Shown here in pieces: positions 17,734-26,930 of a stretch of 64,000 bases of DNA. The notes under the pieces were generated by a model. The model had not been told where the DNA came from and ran no database searches. It worked only from the letters and a program-made list of their open reading frames with translations. Made by a program: the position numbers and the translations under genes. Each line of letters opens with the position of its first letter. Positions within the stretch are counted from its first letter, which is position 1. The stretch covers positions 34,904 through 98,903 of the forward strand of contig NZ_LWLS01000059.1 in assembly GCF_001905095.1 (NCBI RefSeq), given 5' to 3'. This DNA is from Micromonospora sp. CB01531 (lineage in GTDB: Bacteria > Actinomycetota > Actinomycetes > Mycobacteriales > Micromonosporaceae).

Positions 17734-18753
17734 GTGATGGTGCGCGAGTGGGACCCTCGAACCGCGTCGTCCGCCGAGATCGCGTCGCTGCTGGACACGC
17801 TGAACGCGGTCCTGGCGGCCGACCTGCCGCAGGATCCGCCCTGGCGGGAGAGCTCCCTGCGGGAATACCTCTCCGAGGTCATGCCCGGTGAGCGGCGGAT
17901 CTCCTGGGTCGCTCAGGCCGAACCGGCCCCGGACGGCACCCCGAGCCCGATGCTGGGGCACGTCAACGTGCTGCTGCTCGGTGGTATCGGGGTGCTGGAG
18001 GTGCTGGTGCACCCGGTCGTCCGGCGCACCGGGCTGGGCCGCGAGCTGGTGCGGGTGGCCGGCCGCCGGGTCTGGGAGGAGGGCTTCCAGTCGATCGGCG
18101 TGGAGGTGGTCGGCGACACCCCGGCGCTGGGGTTCTACGAGTCGCTCGGCTTCACCCGCGAATACGTCGAGACCCGCAGCGTGCTCGACCTGCGCACGGT
18201 GGACTGGCCGGCGCTGGCCGAGATGGCCACCGGCGTCGGCGCCGGCTACCACCTCGAGTTCTGCCCGGGCGGCCCGCCGGACGACCTGATCGAGGCGTAC
18301 GCCCGGGCCAAGGCCGAGGTGCGCGATGTGGACGACGGCGAGCTTCGGCCCAGCTCGTACGACCCGCAGCGGCTGCGGGACAGCCTGGACACGCTGCACC
18401 GGCGGGGCATGAAGCCGTACATCGTGCTCGCCCTGCACGAGCAGACCGGCGAGGTGGCCGGGCTGACCGAGGTGGTGGTGCCGGCGCAGCACCCGACCCG
18501 GGCCGACCAGTACGACACCATCGTCGTCCGGGACCACCGCGGCTACGGCATCGACCGGGCCATCAAGGCGCGGATGCTGCTGGAGCTGCGCTCGGCCGAG
18601 CCGGAGCTGGCCGAGGTGCAGACCTGGAACGCGCAGGCCAACGAGGCGATGTTGAAGGTCAACGCGGAGCTGGGCTACCGCCCGGACCGCGAGTGGTGTG
18701 AATACAGCGTGGACGTCGCCGAGCTGGTGCACCGGCTCGACAGCCAGCGCTGA
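17734..18753 (+). CDS. tandem GNAT acetyltransferase
   Basis: 339 residues; the start lies in a GTG-ATG-GTG run (17734, 17737, 17740) and 17734 is given as the outermost. Two GNAT domains are present. The first (about 1-165) has GIGVLEVLVHPVVRRTGLGRE and ALGFYESLGF. The second (about 180-335) has YDTIVVRDHRGYGIDRAIK and VQTWNAQANEAMLKVNAELGY, with a less canonical acetyl-CoA loop. The layout resembles the MshD mycothiol synthase type of double GNAT, but the substrate cannot be assigned. No clear operon partner. Confidence 0.85.
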   Translation: MMVREWDPRTASSAEIASLLDTLNAVLAADLPQDPPWRESSLREYLSEVMPGERRISWVAQAEPAPDGTPSPMLGHVNVLLLGGIGVLEVLVHPVVRRTGLGRELVRVAGRRVWEEGFQSIGVEVVGDTPALGFYESLGFTREYVETRSVLDLRTVDWPALAEMATGVGAGYHLEFCPGGPPDDLIEAYARAKAEVRDVDDGELRPSSYDPQRLRDSLDTLHRRGMKPYIVLALHEQTGEVAGLTEVVVPAQHPTRADQYDTIVVRDHRGYGIDRAIKARMLLELRSAEPELAEVQTWNAQANEAMLKVNAELGYRPDREWCEYSVDVAELVHRLDSQR

Positions 18754-18758
18754 CGGAA

Positions 18759-18780
18759 GTTCACCAACGGGCCACCCCGG
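18759..18780 (+). promoter_or_regulatory. candidate PHO box upstream of the secreted nuclease
   Basis: Two 11-base direct units, GTTCACCAACG and GGCCACCCCGG, lie 68 bases before the nuclease start. They resemble the actinobacterial PhoP-binding repeat built on GTTCACC. A TCTTAA-like -10 candidate follows at about 18806. This is an inference from sequence alone; the second unit is degenerate. Confidence 0.4.
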
Positions 18781-18848
18781 GGGATGGACGCCGGACCGGG
18801 TCGACTCTTAACGTTCGTTAGTTCCCGCCCACCCATCGTGGAGGCCCC

Positions 18849-21800
18849 ATGCGCCCGCGCCGCACCTTCGCCGCGCTCGCGACGACCGCCGCCGTCACCG
18901 CGACGGCCATCGGCGTCGCGCCCCCAGCGGCCAGCGCCGCGCCCACCGACCTGTTCATCTCCGAGTACGTCGAGGGCCTGTCCAACAACAAGGCCATCGA
19001 GCTCTACAACGGCACCGGTGTCCCGGTCGACCTGGCCGCCGGCGGCTACCAGCTCCAGTTCTTCTTCAACGGCGCCACCACGTCGACGAACGTCGCGCTG
19101 AGCGGCACCGTCGCCCCCGGCGACGTCTTCGTCTTCGCCGCCACCACGGCCGCGCCCGCGATCCTCGCCCAGGCCGACCAGACGTACGGCGGTTCGCTCT
19201 ACAACGGCGACGACGCGATCGTGCTGCGCAAGGGCGGCACCGTGCTCGACTCGATCGGGCAGGTCGGCGTCGACCCGGGCACCGAGTGGGGCACCGGGCT
19301 CATCAGCACGGCCGACAACACCCTGCGCCGGCTGCCCTCGGTCACCTCCGGCGACACCGACCCGTCAGACCCGTTCGAACCGGCTGTGCAGTGGGCCGGC
19401 TTCCCCACCGACACCTTCGACGGACTGGGCAGCCACACCATCGACGACGGTGGCCCGGTCGACCAGCCGGCCACGCTGAGCTGCGGCGGCACGCTGACCG
19501 TCGAGTCGGGTGCCACGGCGACCCGCCAGGTCACCGCCAGCGACGTTGACGACACCGTCACCGACCTCGCGGTCACCGGGGTCAGCCCGGCGCCGGCGAG
19601 CGGCTCGATCAGCCGTACCGCCTTCAGCCCGGCCACCGGGGTCGGCGGCACGGCCACCGCGACGCTGACCGCGACCGGCCTTCCCGCCGGCTCGTACGCG
19701 GTCACCGTGACCTCGGCCGACGCCGACGGCGGCACCGCCACCTGCACCCTCACCGTGCAGGCCACCGCCCTGCTGTCGGTCGGCGAGGTGCAGGGCCAGA
19801 CCCGCGACGACGAGGATGGCGGCACCGACCGGTCACCGCTCGCCCCGGCCAGCGGCAACGGCACCAGCTCCGCTCTCTACGACGTGCGCGGCGTGATCAC
19901 CCAGAAGTCGCTCACCCGCAGCTCCGCCGGGGCCGACCAGTACGGCTTCTACCTGCAGAGCCGCACGGGCACCGAGGACGGCGACCCGCTCACCTCGGAC
20001 GGCATCTTCGTCTTCATGGGCTCGTTCACCACGTTGATCGGCGGCTACGCGCCGACCGTCGGCGACGAGGTGGTGCTGCGCGCCCGGGTCTCGGAGTTCT
20101 TCAACCAGACCCAGCTCTCCAGCGCCTCGCTGGTCCGCAAGCTCGACTCCGGGCTGGACGTGGACAGCGTCGTGCAGGTCGATGACGCACTGCCGCCGGC
20201 CGACGCGGCCGCCGCCGCGCGGTACTGGGAACGCCACGAGGGCACGCGGATGCGGGTCCGTTCCGGCAGCGGCGTGTCCGCGCCGCGGCACATCTTCGCC
20301 TCCACCGCGGACTCGGAGATCTACGTGGTGGACCGCGAGGACCCGATCATGCAGCGGACCGATCCGTACGCCCGCCGGGTGTTCCGGGACGCGCACCCGC
20401 TGGACGACATCCCGGGCACCCTCTTCGACAACGGCAACAACCAGCGCATCCTGCTGGGTGCCGGCGGCGTGAAGGCGACCGCCGGGGACTCGGCCGCGCT
20501 GCTGCCCGAGGCCCGCACGTACGACACGCTCACCGAGGACGCCTACGGGGCCGTCTCGTACGCGTTCAGCAAGTACAGCGTGCAGCCGGAGCAGCTGACG
20601 TTGACCGGTGGGGCGGATCCGGCGAAGAACAACCCGCCGCAGCCGGCGGACCGGCACGCCGAGGTCGCGGTCGCCACCTACAACCTGGAGAACCTGTACG
20701 ACTACCGGGACGACCCGTTCGACGGCTGCGACTTCGCCGGCAACGCGGGCTGCACCGGGGTCAGCCCGCCGTTCGACTATGTGCCGGCCACCGAGGCGGA
20801 GTACGCCGCCCGGCTGAACGTGGAGGCCCGGCAGATCGTCGACGCGCTGCACAGCCCGGATCTGATCATGGTGCAGGAGGCGGAGGACCAGGACATCTGC
20901 GCGGTGGCCGACGGCAAGCTGGTCTGCGGCGACACGAACAACGCCGACGGCGCGCCGGACACCGTCCAGGAGCTGGCGCTGGCCATCGCGGCCAATGGCG
21001 GCCCCGCCTACGCGGCGGCGTACGACCGGACCGGCTCGGACGCCCGGGGCATCACCTCGGCGTTCCTCTACCGCACGGACCGGCTGACCCTGACCCCGGC
21101 GTCCGCGGCCGACCCGCTGCTGGGCACCGCCCCGACCGTGCAGTACCGCTCGGCGGGGCTGCCATCCAACGCGGACGTGCAGAACCCGAAGGCGTTCAAC
21201 GCGGTGCTGCCGGCCGACGTGGACCGCTCCACCGGCGTGGACGGCGCCAACGTCTACACCCGGGCGGCGCAGCTGGCCAAGTTCACCGTGGCGGCGGCGC
21301 CGGGCTCGGCCGAGCACTACCCGCTCTACGCGATCAGCAACCACTACTCGTCCGGACCGGACACCCGGGTCGGGCAGCGGCGGGAGCAGGCCGCGTACGG
21401 GGCCGCGCTGGTGCGGGCCATCGAGACGAGCGACCCGGACGCCCGGGTCATCTACGGCGGTGACCTGAACGTCTTCCCGCGGCCGGACGACCCGATCGCG
21501 ACCGGGGAGAACCCGACCCCGTCGGACCAGCTCGCCCCGCTCTACCAGGCCGGGATGCACAACCTCTGGGACGACCTGGCGGCGGACGTGCCGGCGGCGG
21601 CCTACTCGTACACCTTCAACGGGCAGGCGCAGACATTGGACAACCTGTTCGCCAACGGCAAGCTTCACGGCGACCTGGTGCAGATCCGCGCGGCGCACAT
21701 CAACGCCGACTACCCGACCGACGCCGAGGGCCTCGGTGACCGGGGCGCCAGCGACCACGACCCGCAGGTGGCCCGGTTCCGCTCCCGGGCGTCGCTGAGC

Positions 21801-22121
21801 GTGGCCGACACCTCGGTGGTCGAGGGCAACAAGGGCAACAGCACCCTGGCGTTCACCGTGACCGTGTCCCGGCCGCTATCCGAGCCGGTCCTGATCTGCG
21901 CCGCCACCTACGGCACCACCGCGCAGGCCGGGTCGGACTACGACCCGTACGTGGGCTGCCGGACGCTGGCCGCCGGCCAGACTTCGCTCGTCTTCCCGGT
22001 GACCGTCCGCGGTGACAAGAAGCGCGAGGCGGACGAGCAGCTCACCCTGTACGTGGCGGGCGTGCCGGGGCTACGGCTCGCCGACCCGGTCGCCGTCGGC
22101 ACCATCCTGAACGACGACTGA
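18849..22121 (+). CDS. large secreted ExeM/NucH-type endonuclease with lamin-tail and Calx-beta domains
   Basis: 1090 residues, ATG 18849, GGAGG upstream. A signal peptide ends at AASAA. A lamin-tail-type domain (about 30-200, starts DLFISEYVEGLSNNKAIELYN) is followed by a beta region (200-300), an OB-like region (about 310-560) and an endonuclease/exonuclease/phosphatase domain (about 600-980: VATYNLENLYDY, LIMVQEAEDQ, VIYGGDLNVFP, GASDHDPQVARF). A Calx-beta-like module closes the protein (VADTSVVEGNKGNSTLAFTV). It should degrade extracellular DNA, giving phosphate or nucleosides; the possible PHO box fits that. Family members of about 800-1100 residues are usual. Confidence 0.9.
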   Translation: MRPRRTFAALATTAAVTATAIGVAPPAASAAPTDLFISEYVEGLSNNKAIELYNGTGVPVDLAAGGYQLQFFFNGATTSTNVALSGTVAPGDVFVFAATTAAPAILAQADQTYGGSLYNGDDAIVLRKGGTVLDSIGQVGVDPGTEWGTGLISTADNTLRRLPSVTSGDTDPSDPFEPAVQWAGFPTDTFDGLGSHTIDDGGPVDQPATLSCGGTLTVESGATATRQVTASDVDDTVTDLAVTGVSPAPASGSISRTAFSPATGVGGTATATLTATGLPAGSYAVTVTSADADGGTATCTLTVQATALLSVGEVQGQTRDDEDGGTDRSPLAPASGNGTSSALYDVRGVITQKSLTRSSAGADQYGFYLQSRTGTEDGDPLTSDGIFVFMGSFTTLIGGYAPTVGDEVVLRARVSEFFNQTQLSSASLVRKLDSGLDVDSVVQVDDALPPADAAAAARYWERHEGTRMRVRSGSGVSAPRHIFASTADSEIYVVDREDPIMQRTDPYARRVFRDAHPLDDIPGTLFDNGNNQRILLGAGGVKATAGDSAALLPEARTYDTLTEDAYGAVSYAFSKYSVQPEQLTLTGGADPAKNNPPQPADRHAEVAVATYNLENLYDYRDDPFDGCDFAGNAGCTGVSPPFDYVPATEAEYAARLNVEARQIVDALHSPDLIMVQEAEDQDICAVADGKLVCGDTNNADGAPDTVQELALAIAANGGPAYAAAYDRTGSDARGITSAFLYRTDRLTLTPASAADPLLGTAPTVQYRSAGLPSNADVQNPKAFNAVLPADVDRSTGVDGANVYTRAAQLAKFTVAAAPGSAEHYPLYAISNHYSSGPDTRVGQRREQAAYGAALVRAIETSDPDARVIYGGDLNVFPRPDDPIATGENPTPSDQLAPLYQAGMHNLWDDLAADVPAAAYSYTFNGQAQTLDNLFANGKLHGDLVQIRAAHINADYPTDAEGLGDRGASDHDPQVARFRSRASLSVADTSVVEGNKGNSTLAFTVTVSRPLSEPVLICAATYGTTAQAGSDYDPYVGCRTLAAGQTSLVFPVTVRGDKKREADEQLTLYVAGVPGLRLADPVAVGTILNDD

Positions 22122-22139
22122 CGGTCCGTTCCGCGTGGC

Positions 22140-22175
22140 GGCCCGCCGTCCGGCTCACCAGCCGGACGGCGGGCC
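22140..22175. terminator. bidirectional terminator between nuclease and HTH genes
   Basis: A perfect 16-bp stem (22140-22155 with 22160-22175) and a CACC loop. The right arm encodes the last codons of the convergent HTH gene, whose stop begins at 22157. It would terminate both transcripts. Confidence 0.8.
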
Positions 22176-22724
22176 GATCTCGTGGGTGCGCCGTCGTGGC
22201 CGGGGCGGGGGCGGTACGCCGCGGTACTTGGCCACCCGCACCTCCCACTGGCTGCGCCGGCGCAGGGCGTCCCGGACCGCCCGGTCGCGGTAGAAGGTCT
22301 CCGGTGGCCGGGCGAGGCCGTACCGGTCGGCCCACCACTCCCCCGGCTCCGGATCGGTGACGACGTCGAGGTGGGACGGGTACCTTCGCTCCGCCCCGTC
22401 CCGCAGGTCGGCGCGGTCGCGCATGGGCTTGAGCACCCGGCCCGAGTCGTCGACCACGGCAAGGCGGAACCCTGCCACGCTGATGATCCGGCGCAGCATG
22501 GCGATGCTCGGCGTCAGAGAGCCCGCCTCGATCCGGCCGATGGTCGTCGGATGCACCCCGGCGAATCGGGCCAGCTCCCGCTGGCCGGCGTCGGCCCGGC
22601 GGCGGACCGCCCGGACGATCCCAGCCGCGGGCCATGGAGCGTCGAATGGCTCGGTGAGCATCGTGGGCGGTTCCCCGGCCTCCTCGGTCAGGCTGGGTTG
22701 TTCGGGAGTGTCGGGGTCGGTCAC
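22155..22724 (-). CDS. XRE-type helix-turn-helix regulator
   Basis: 189 residues from GTG 22724; GTG 22760 and ATG 22661 are other possible starts and none has a strong ribosome site. A Cro/C1-type helix-turn-helix lies near residues 38-90 (RRRADAGQRELARFAGVHPTT, then IGRIEAGSLTPSIAMLRRI). The remainder is charged and contains RLAVVDDSGRVL and Trp-rich GEWWADRYGLARPPE, without a known effector fold. The target is unknown. Two DnaA-box-like sequences lie 53-80 bases upstream of the start. Confidence 0.8.
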   Translation of the reverse strand: MTDPDTPEQPSLTEEAGEPPTMLTEPFDAPWPAAGIVRAVRRRADAGQRELARFAGVHPTTIGRIEAGSLTPSIAMLRRIISVAGFRLAVVDDSGRVLKPMRDRADLRDGAERRYPSHLDVVTDPEPGEWWADRYGLARPPETFYRDRAVRDALRRRSQWEVRVAKYRGVPPPPRPRRRTHEIGPPSGW

Positions 22725-22776
22725 GCCGCCACGCTCTCGCCGTGGGCGGCACCGTGACAACCCCGGCCCGCTCGGC

Positions 22777-22804
22777 TGTGGACAACCAAGGCGCCTGTGG
22801 ACAA
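22777..22804 (-). promoter_or_regulatory. two DnaA-box-like 9-mers
   Basis: TTGTCCACA, the form preferred by actinobacterial DnaA, occurs twice on the minus strand (22777-22785 and 22796-22804), 19 bases apart start to start, in the presumed promoter of the HTH gene. Flanking bases are also repeated (CTGTGGACAACC twice on the plus strand). Confidence 0.5.
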
Positions 22805-23015
22805 CCCGCGACCGCGCCGGTGGCCCGTGCTGGTGCGCTGACCGAGCCGGCCGATGGGCCGATGTGCCAACTGGTCGTCACTCCACGTGAACATGACGCT
22901 GGGTGACACCACCCAGGCCGCCAGAGGCCTGAACCACCTCAGCCATCGCCCGCAGAAACTCCAGATCGGACAAATATTCCCGCCGGCGCACCCGCGCCGA
23001 ACCACCCCATCCACC

Positions 23016-23085
23016 CTTTGCTCTGCAGCCACCTACGCATCGGACACGGTGCGTTGCTTGCTGCGTGGATGGCTGCAGAGCAAAG
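23016..23085. repeat. 70-bp palindrome with 24-base arms
   Basis: Arms 23016-23039 and 23062-23085 match over 22 of 24 positions, with a 16-base perfect core CTTTGCTCTGCAGCCA, around a 22-base loop. It sits in the 637-base space between the HTH gene start and the end of hemB. The remainder of that space shows only the DnaA-like boxes and a short protein-like stretch (22881-22982, minus), which I do not call as a gene. Confidence 0.75.
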
Positions 23086-23361
23086 TGAGCGAATGGGGGG
23101 TCAGGGAGCACGGAGACCAGTACTGAGGGTGACGACCCGCTCGGCCGCGACACCGTCCACTCTCCGGGCCGATTCTCCGAGCCGGGCGGCTCGTGCCACT
23201 GACGCGCTGGCCCCGGAGATGGCCCCTCGGGCCCCGGAGACGCCGCCCAGAGCGGCGGTGCCGGCAGCGATGGCGTCCCGCGAAAACGTCCCCGGTCGGG
23301 GCGCGCCCGGCCGCCCGGTCGTACCGCGTCGTAACAGCCTGGGAAGAAACCCAGTCGCTTT

Positions 23362-24345
23362 TCAGTAGCGCTCGCGGAGCAGCTTGGCCGCCTCGACGGC
23401 CCAGTAGGTGAGGATGACCTGCGCGCCGGCCCGACGGATCGAGGTGAGCGTCTCCAGCATCACCCGCTCCCGGTCGACCCAGCCGTTCGCGGCGGCCGCC
23501 TCGACCATCGCGTACTCGCCGGAGACCTGGTAGGCGGCGACCGGGACGTCCACCGCGGCCCGGACCGCCGACACCACGTCGAGGTACGGCAGGGCTGGCT
23601 TGACCATCACCAGGTCGGCGCCCTCGGCCACGTCCAGCTCGACCTCGCGCAGGGACTCCCGCAGGTTCGCCGGGTCCTGCTGGTAAGCGCGCCGGTCGCC
23701 CTCCAGCGCCGACTCGACGGCGTCCCGGAACGGGCCGAAGAACGCGGAGGCGTACTTGACCGCGTACGCGAGCACCGCCACGTCCTGGTGGCCGGCGGCG
23801 TCCAGGGCCCGGCGGACCACGCCGACCTGGCCGTCCATCATCCCGGACGGACCGACCATGTGGATCCCGGCGTCGGCCTGCGCGACCGCCATCCGGGCGT
23901 ACGCCTCCAACGTGGCGTCGTTGTCCACGGCGCCGTCCGGAGCGAGCAGGCCGCAGTGCCCGTGCGAGGTGAACTCGTCCAGGCAGAGGTCACTCATCAC
24001 CACGACGGCGTCGCCGACCTCGGCGACGACGTCCCGGATGGCGACGTTGAGGATGCCGTCGGGGTCGAGGCCGCCCGAGCCGGTGGCGTCCCGCTCGGCG
24101 GGCACCCCGAAGAGCATCAGCCCGCCCACGCCGGCCTGGACCGCCTCGACGGCGGCCTTGCGCAGCGAGTCCCGGGAGTGCTGGAGCACCCCCGGGAGGG
24201 ACGCGACCGCTCGTGGCTCGGTCAGCCCCTCTCGGACGAACATCGGCAGCACCAGCTCGGCCGGGTCGACGCGGGTCTCGGAGACCAGCCGCCGCACGGC
24301 TGCGCTACGGCGCAGCCGGCGGGGCCGGATCTCGGGGTACGGCAC
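23362..24345 (-). CDS. hemB: delta-aminolevulinic acid dehydratase (porphobilinogen synthase)
   Basis: 327 residues, GTG 24345 with AGGAGG upstream. HemB condenses two 5-aminolevulinate molecules to porphobilinogen. Visible landmarks are the metal segment [14 protein letters not shown], the first active-site lysine region [16 protein letters not shown], the Schiff-base lysine in [12 protein letters not shown], and [12 protein letters not shown]. Full length for the family. It is the last gene of rex-hemA-hemC-hemD-hemB, 12 bases after hemD, so is likely Rex-controlled with the others. Confidence 0.97.
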   Translation of the reverse strand: MPYPEIRPRRLRRSAAVRRLVSETRVDPAELVLPMFVREGLTEPRAVASLPGVLQHSRDSLRKAAVEAVQAGVGGLMLFGVPAERDATGSGGLDPDGILNVAIRDVVAEVGDAVVVMSDLCLDEFTSHGHCGLLAPDGAVDNDATLEAYARMAVAQADAGIHMVGPSGMMDGQVGVVRRALDAAGHQDVAVLAYAVKYASAFFGPFRDAVESALEGDRRAYQQDPANLRESLREVELDVAEGADLVMVKPALPYLDVVSAVRAAVDVPVAAYQVSGEYAMVEAAAANGWVDRERVMLETLTSIRRAGAQVILTYWAVEAAKLLRERY

Positions 24346-24357
24346 GGGAGCCTCCTG

Positions 24358-25938
24358 TCAGCGGAACCTCAGGGCGGTCGGCCCCTGCACCTTCGAGCCC
24401 CGGCGCTGCTTGGCCGGCATGGCGGCGAGCTTCTCGCGCAGCTCGACGGCGTAGGCGGCGAGCGCCTCCACCAAATCGGGCACCGAGGCGTGCGCAGGCT
24501 GCACGTCCACCCGCAGGCCGAACTCCGTGGCGGTCTCCGCCGTCTTGGGCCCGATGACAGCAACCACGGTACGCGCGTGCGGCTTCCCGGCGATGCCGAC
24601 CAGATTCCGGACCGTGGAGGACGAGGTGAAGAGCACCGCGTCGAACCCGCCCGACTTGATCGCGTCGCGGATCTCGGCCGGCGGCGGCGCCGCTCGGACG
24701 GTCCGGTACGCGGTCACGTCGTCGACCTCCCAGCCGCGCTCGGTGAGCCCCGCGGCGAGGGTCTCGGTGGCGATGTCGGCGCGCGGCAGCAGCACCCGCC
24801 CGACCGGGTCGAGGATCTCGTCGTGCGGCGAGAACTCGGCCAGCAGTCCCTCCGAGGACTGCTCGCCCGAGGGCACCAGCTCCGGCTGGATGCCGAACGC
24901 CCGTACCGCCTCCGCAGTGGCCTCGCCGATGCAGGCGATCTTGACGCCGCCGAAGTGCCGGGCGTCCAGTCCGTGCTCGGCGAACTTCTCCCAGACCGCC
25001 CGGACCGCGTTCACCGAGGTGAAGATCACCCAGGCGTACCGGCCGTCGACCAGGCCCTTGACCGCCCGCTCCATCTGGGCGGGGGTACGCGGCGGCTCGA
25101 CCGCGATGGTCGGCACCTCGCACGGGATCGCCCCGTACGCGCGCAGCCGCGCGCTCATCACGCCGGCCTGCTCCTTGGTCCGGGGGACGAGCACCTTCCA
25201 GCCGTACAGCGGCCGGTTCTCCCACCAGCTCAGCTTGTCCCGCTGGCTGACGCTCTCCCCGACGGTGAGCACGACCCGCCCGGTGAAACCGAGCGCCGCC
25301 GCGACGAACGAGTCCACGCTCGACGTGGTGGTGTACTGCGTCTCGCCGGTGCCGTCGCCGGTCACCCCGACGGCGGTGGTGCCGGCCACCCCGGCGGCCA
25401 GCAGGCCGTCCCGGATGGCGGCCAGGTCACCGGCGTCCACGGCCAGGGCCAGCGAGCCCCGGCTGACGGCCGCGGCCAGCGCGTCGAAGTCCAGCGCGGT
25501 GACGTCCTCGACGTCCGCCACGGTCCGCACCCCCGGCAGCGGCACACCCGCGTAGGTGGCCACCCCCTCGGCCTGGCCGACGCCCGGGACCACCTCGAAG
25601 TGCGCGGCGGTACGCGCCACCGCCTGCACCTCCTTGACCACCGAGTCGTGACCGAACGGGTCGCCGGCGACCAGGTGCACCGCGTTCTGCCCGGAGCGGG
25701 CCGCGGAGATCAGCACCTTCGCCACATCCCCCGGTACGCCCTCGGTCGGGCTGAACTGGGCGTCGGACTTGGCCTGGGCGCGGACGTGCTCGAGCAGCGA
25801 CTCGGGGATTCCCCGGTCGTACACCACCTGATCGGCGTCGACCAGGGCGTCGTGCGCCCGGCGGGTCAGCAGGCCCGGGTCGCCGGGTCCGGCCCCGACG
25901 AACGCGATACGGCCTGCGGGCTTACGGGTGCGGGTCAT
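24358..25938 (-). CDS. hemD: fused uroporphyrinogen-III methyltransferase-like / uroporphyrinogen-III synthase
   Basis: 526 residues, ATG 25938 overlapping the hemC stop (ATGA). The N-terminal half (about 1-245) is a tetrapyrrole methyltransferase fold: RIAFVGAGPGDPGLLTRRA, VVYDRG, VHLVAGDPFGHDS, VVPGVGQAEGVATYAGVPL. The C-terminal half (260-510) is HemD: WKVLVPRTKEQAGVMSARL, VIFTSVNAV, VLLPRADIA, VLFTSSSTVRNLVG. HemD closes hydroxymethylbilane to uroporphyrinogen III. The fusion is usual in actinobacteria. Whether the methyltransferase half is active is not certain: the usual GDPxVFGRG motif is replaced by GDPFGHDS. Confidence 0.94.
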   Translation of the reverse strand: MTRTRKPAGRIAFVGAGPGDPGLLTRRAHDALVDADQVVYDRGIPESLLEHVRAQAKSDAQFSPTEGVPGDVAKVLISAARSGQNAVHLVAGDPFGHDSVVKEVQAVARTAAHFEVVPGVGQAEGVATYAGVPLPGVRTVADVEDVTALDFDALAAAVSRGSLALAVDAGDLAAIRDGLLAAGVAGTTAVGVTGDGTGETQYTTTSSVDSFVAAALGFTGRVVLTVGESVSQRDKLSWWENRPLYGWKVLVPRTKEQAGVMSARLRAYGAIPCEVPTIAVEPPRTPAQMERAVKGLVDGRYAWVIFTSVNAVRAVWEKFAEHGLDARHFGGVKIACIGEATAEAVRAFGIQPELVPSGEQSSEGLLAEFSPHDEILDPVGRVLLPRADIATETLAAGLTERGWEVDDVTAYRTVRAAPPPAEIRDAIKSGGFDAVLFTSSSTVRNLVGIAGKPHARTVVAVIGPKTAETATEFGLRVDVQPAHASVPDLVEALAAYAVELREKLAAMPAKQRRGSKVQGPTALRFR

Positions 25939-26930
25939 TCTGTGCTCCCAATTTGCTGGGTCCCCGGACCGGCGTGTCCTTCTTGGCCGAGGATCGTGTC
26001 GGCGCCGAGTTCGAGGAGTTCGGCGGCGAGTGCCTTGCCGATCTCCGCCGCGTCGGCGGGCGTTCCGGTGCGGGACAGCCGGATGTCACGGGAACCGTCC
26101 GGGCTGATCACCGCCCCGCGCAGGTAGATCTCCTGGACAACATCGCCCTCGGCGGTTGAGCCGGTTGGCTCGCCTTCGGCGACGACGCCGTAGGCGGCGA
26201 CGGGCGCGCTGCACCCGGCCTCCAGGGTGGCCAGCAGTGCCCGCTCCGCGACGACCACGGCGCGGGACGGTGCGTGATCGAGCAGTGCGAGCAGCTCGAT
26301 CAGGTCCTGGTCGTCGACCCGGCACTCCACCGCCAACGCGCCCTGAGCGGGCGCCGGCAGCATCAGCATCGGGTCGAGCGTCTCGGTGATCACGTCGGTC
26401 CGGTCCAGCCGGGCGAGCCCGGCCCGCGCCAGGACGACGGCGTCCAGGTCGGCGTCCGGGCCGAGCACCCGGCCCAGCCGAGTGTCCACGTTGCCCCGGA
26501 TCGAGGTGACCTCGAGCTGCATCCCCAGCGCGTGTAGCTGGGCGATGCGGCGCAGCGCACCGGTGCCGACCCGCGCGCCGGGCGGCAGTTCGGCGAGCGT
26601 ACGGCCGTCCCGGGCGACCAGCGCGTCGCGCGGGTCCTGCCGGGGCGGCACCGCCGCGATGTGCAGGCCGGGGGCCTCCGCCGTGGGCAGGTCCTTGTAC
26701 GAGTGAACGGCGAAGTCGATGACGCCGGCGGTCAACGCGTCCCGCAGCGCGGAGACGAAGACCCCGACGCCGAGCCGGTGCACCGGCGCGGCGGAGCGGT
26801 CGCCGGCGGTCACCACCTCGACCAGCTCGACCTCACGGCCGGTGGCCGCGGTGAGGGCCGCGGCGACATGGCCCGACTGGGCCATCGCCAGGGCGCTGCC
26901 CCGGGTGCCGAGGCGCAGGGGAGCGGTCAT
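25935..26930 (-). CDS. hemC: porphobilinogen deaminase (hydroxymethylbilane synthase)
   Basis: 331 residues, ATG 26930 overlapping the hemA stop by four bases. It polymerises four porphobilinogens into hydroxymethylbilane. Landmarks: LRLGTRGSALAMAQSG at the start, DFAVHSYKDLPT, GTGALRRIAQL, IRGNVDTRLGRV, and the dipyrromethane cofactor cysteine in LEAGCSAPVAAYG. Size and motif order are normal. It is translationally coupled to both neighbours in the operon. Confidence 0.97.
   Translation of the reverse strand: MTAPLRLGTRGSALAMAQSGHVAAALTAATGREVELVEVVTAGDRSAAPVHRLGVGVFVSALRDALTAGVIDFAVHSYKDLPTAEAPGLHIAAVPPRQDPRDALVARDGRTLAELPPGARVGTGALRRIAQLHALGMQLEVTSIRGNVDTRLGRVLGPDADLDAVVLARAGLARLDRTDVITETLDPMLMLPAPAQGALAVECRVDDQDLIELLALLDHAPSRAVVVAERALLATLEAGCSAPVAAYGVVAEGEPTGSTAEGDVVQEIYLRGAVISPDGSRDIRLSRTGTPADAAEIGKALAAELLELGADTILGQEGHAGPGTQQIGSTE

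Noticed and set aside
22881..22982. Short minus-strand protein-like stretch starting REYLSDLEFLRAMAEVVQ
   Set aside because: Only 34 residues, no start with a ribosome site, no family recognised; may be a gene remnant but not supported as a gene.
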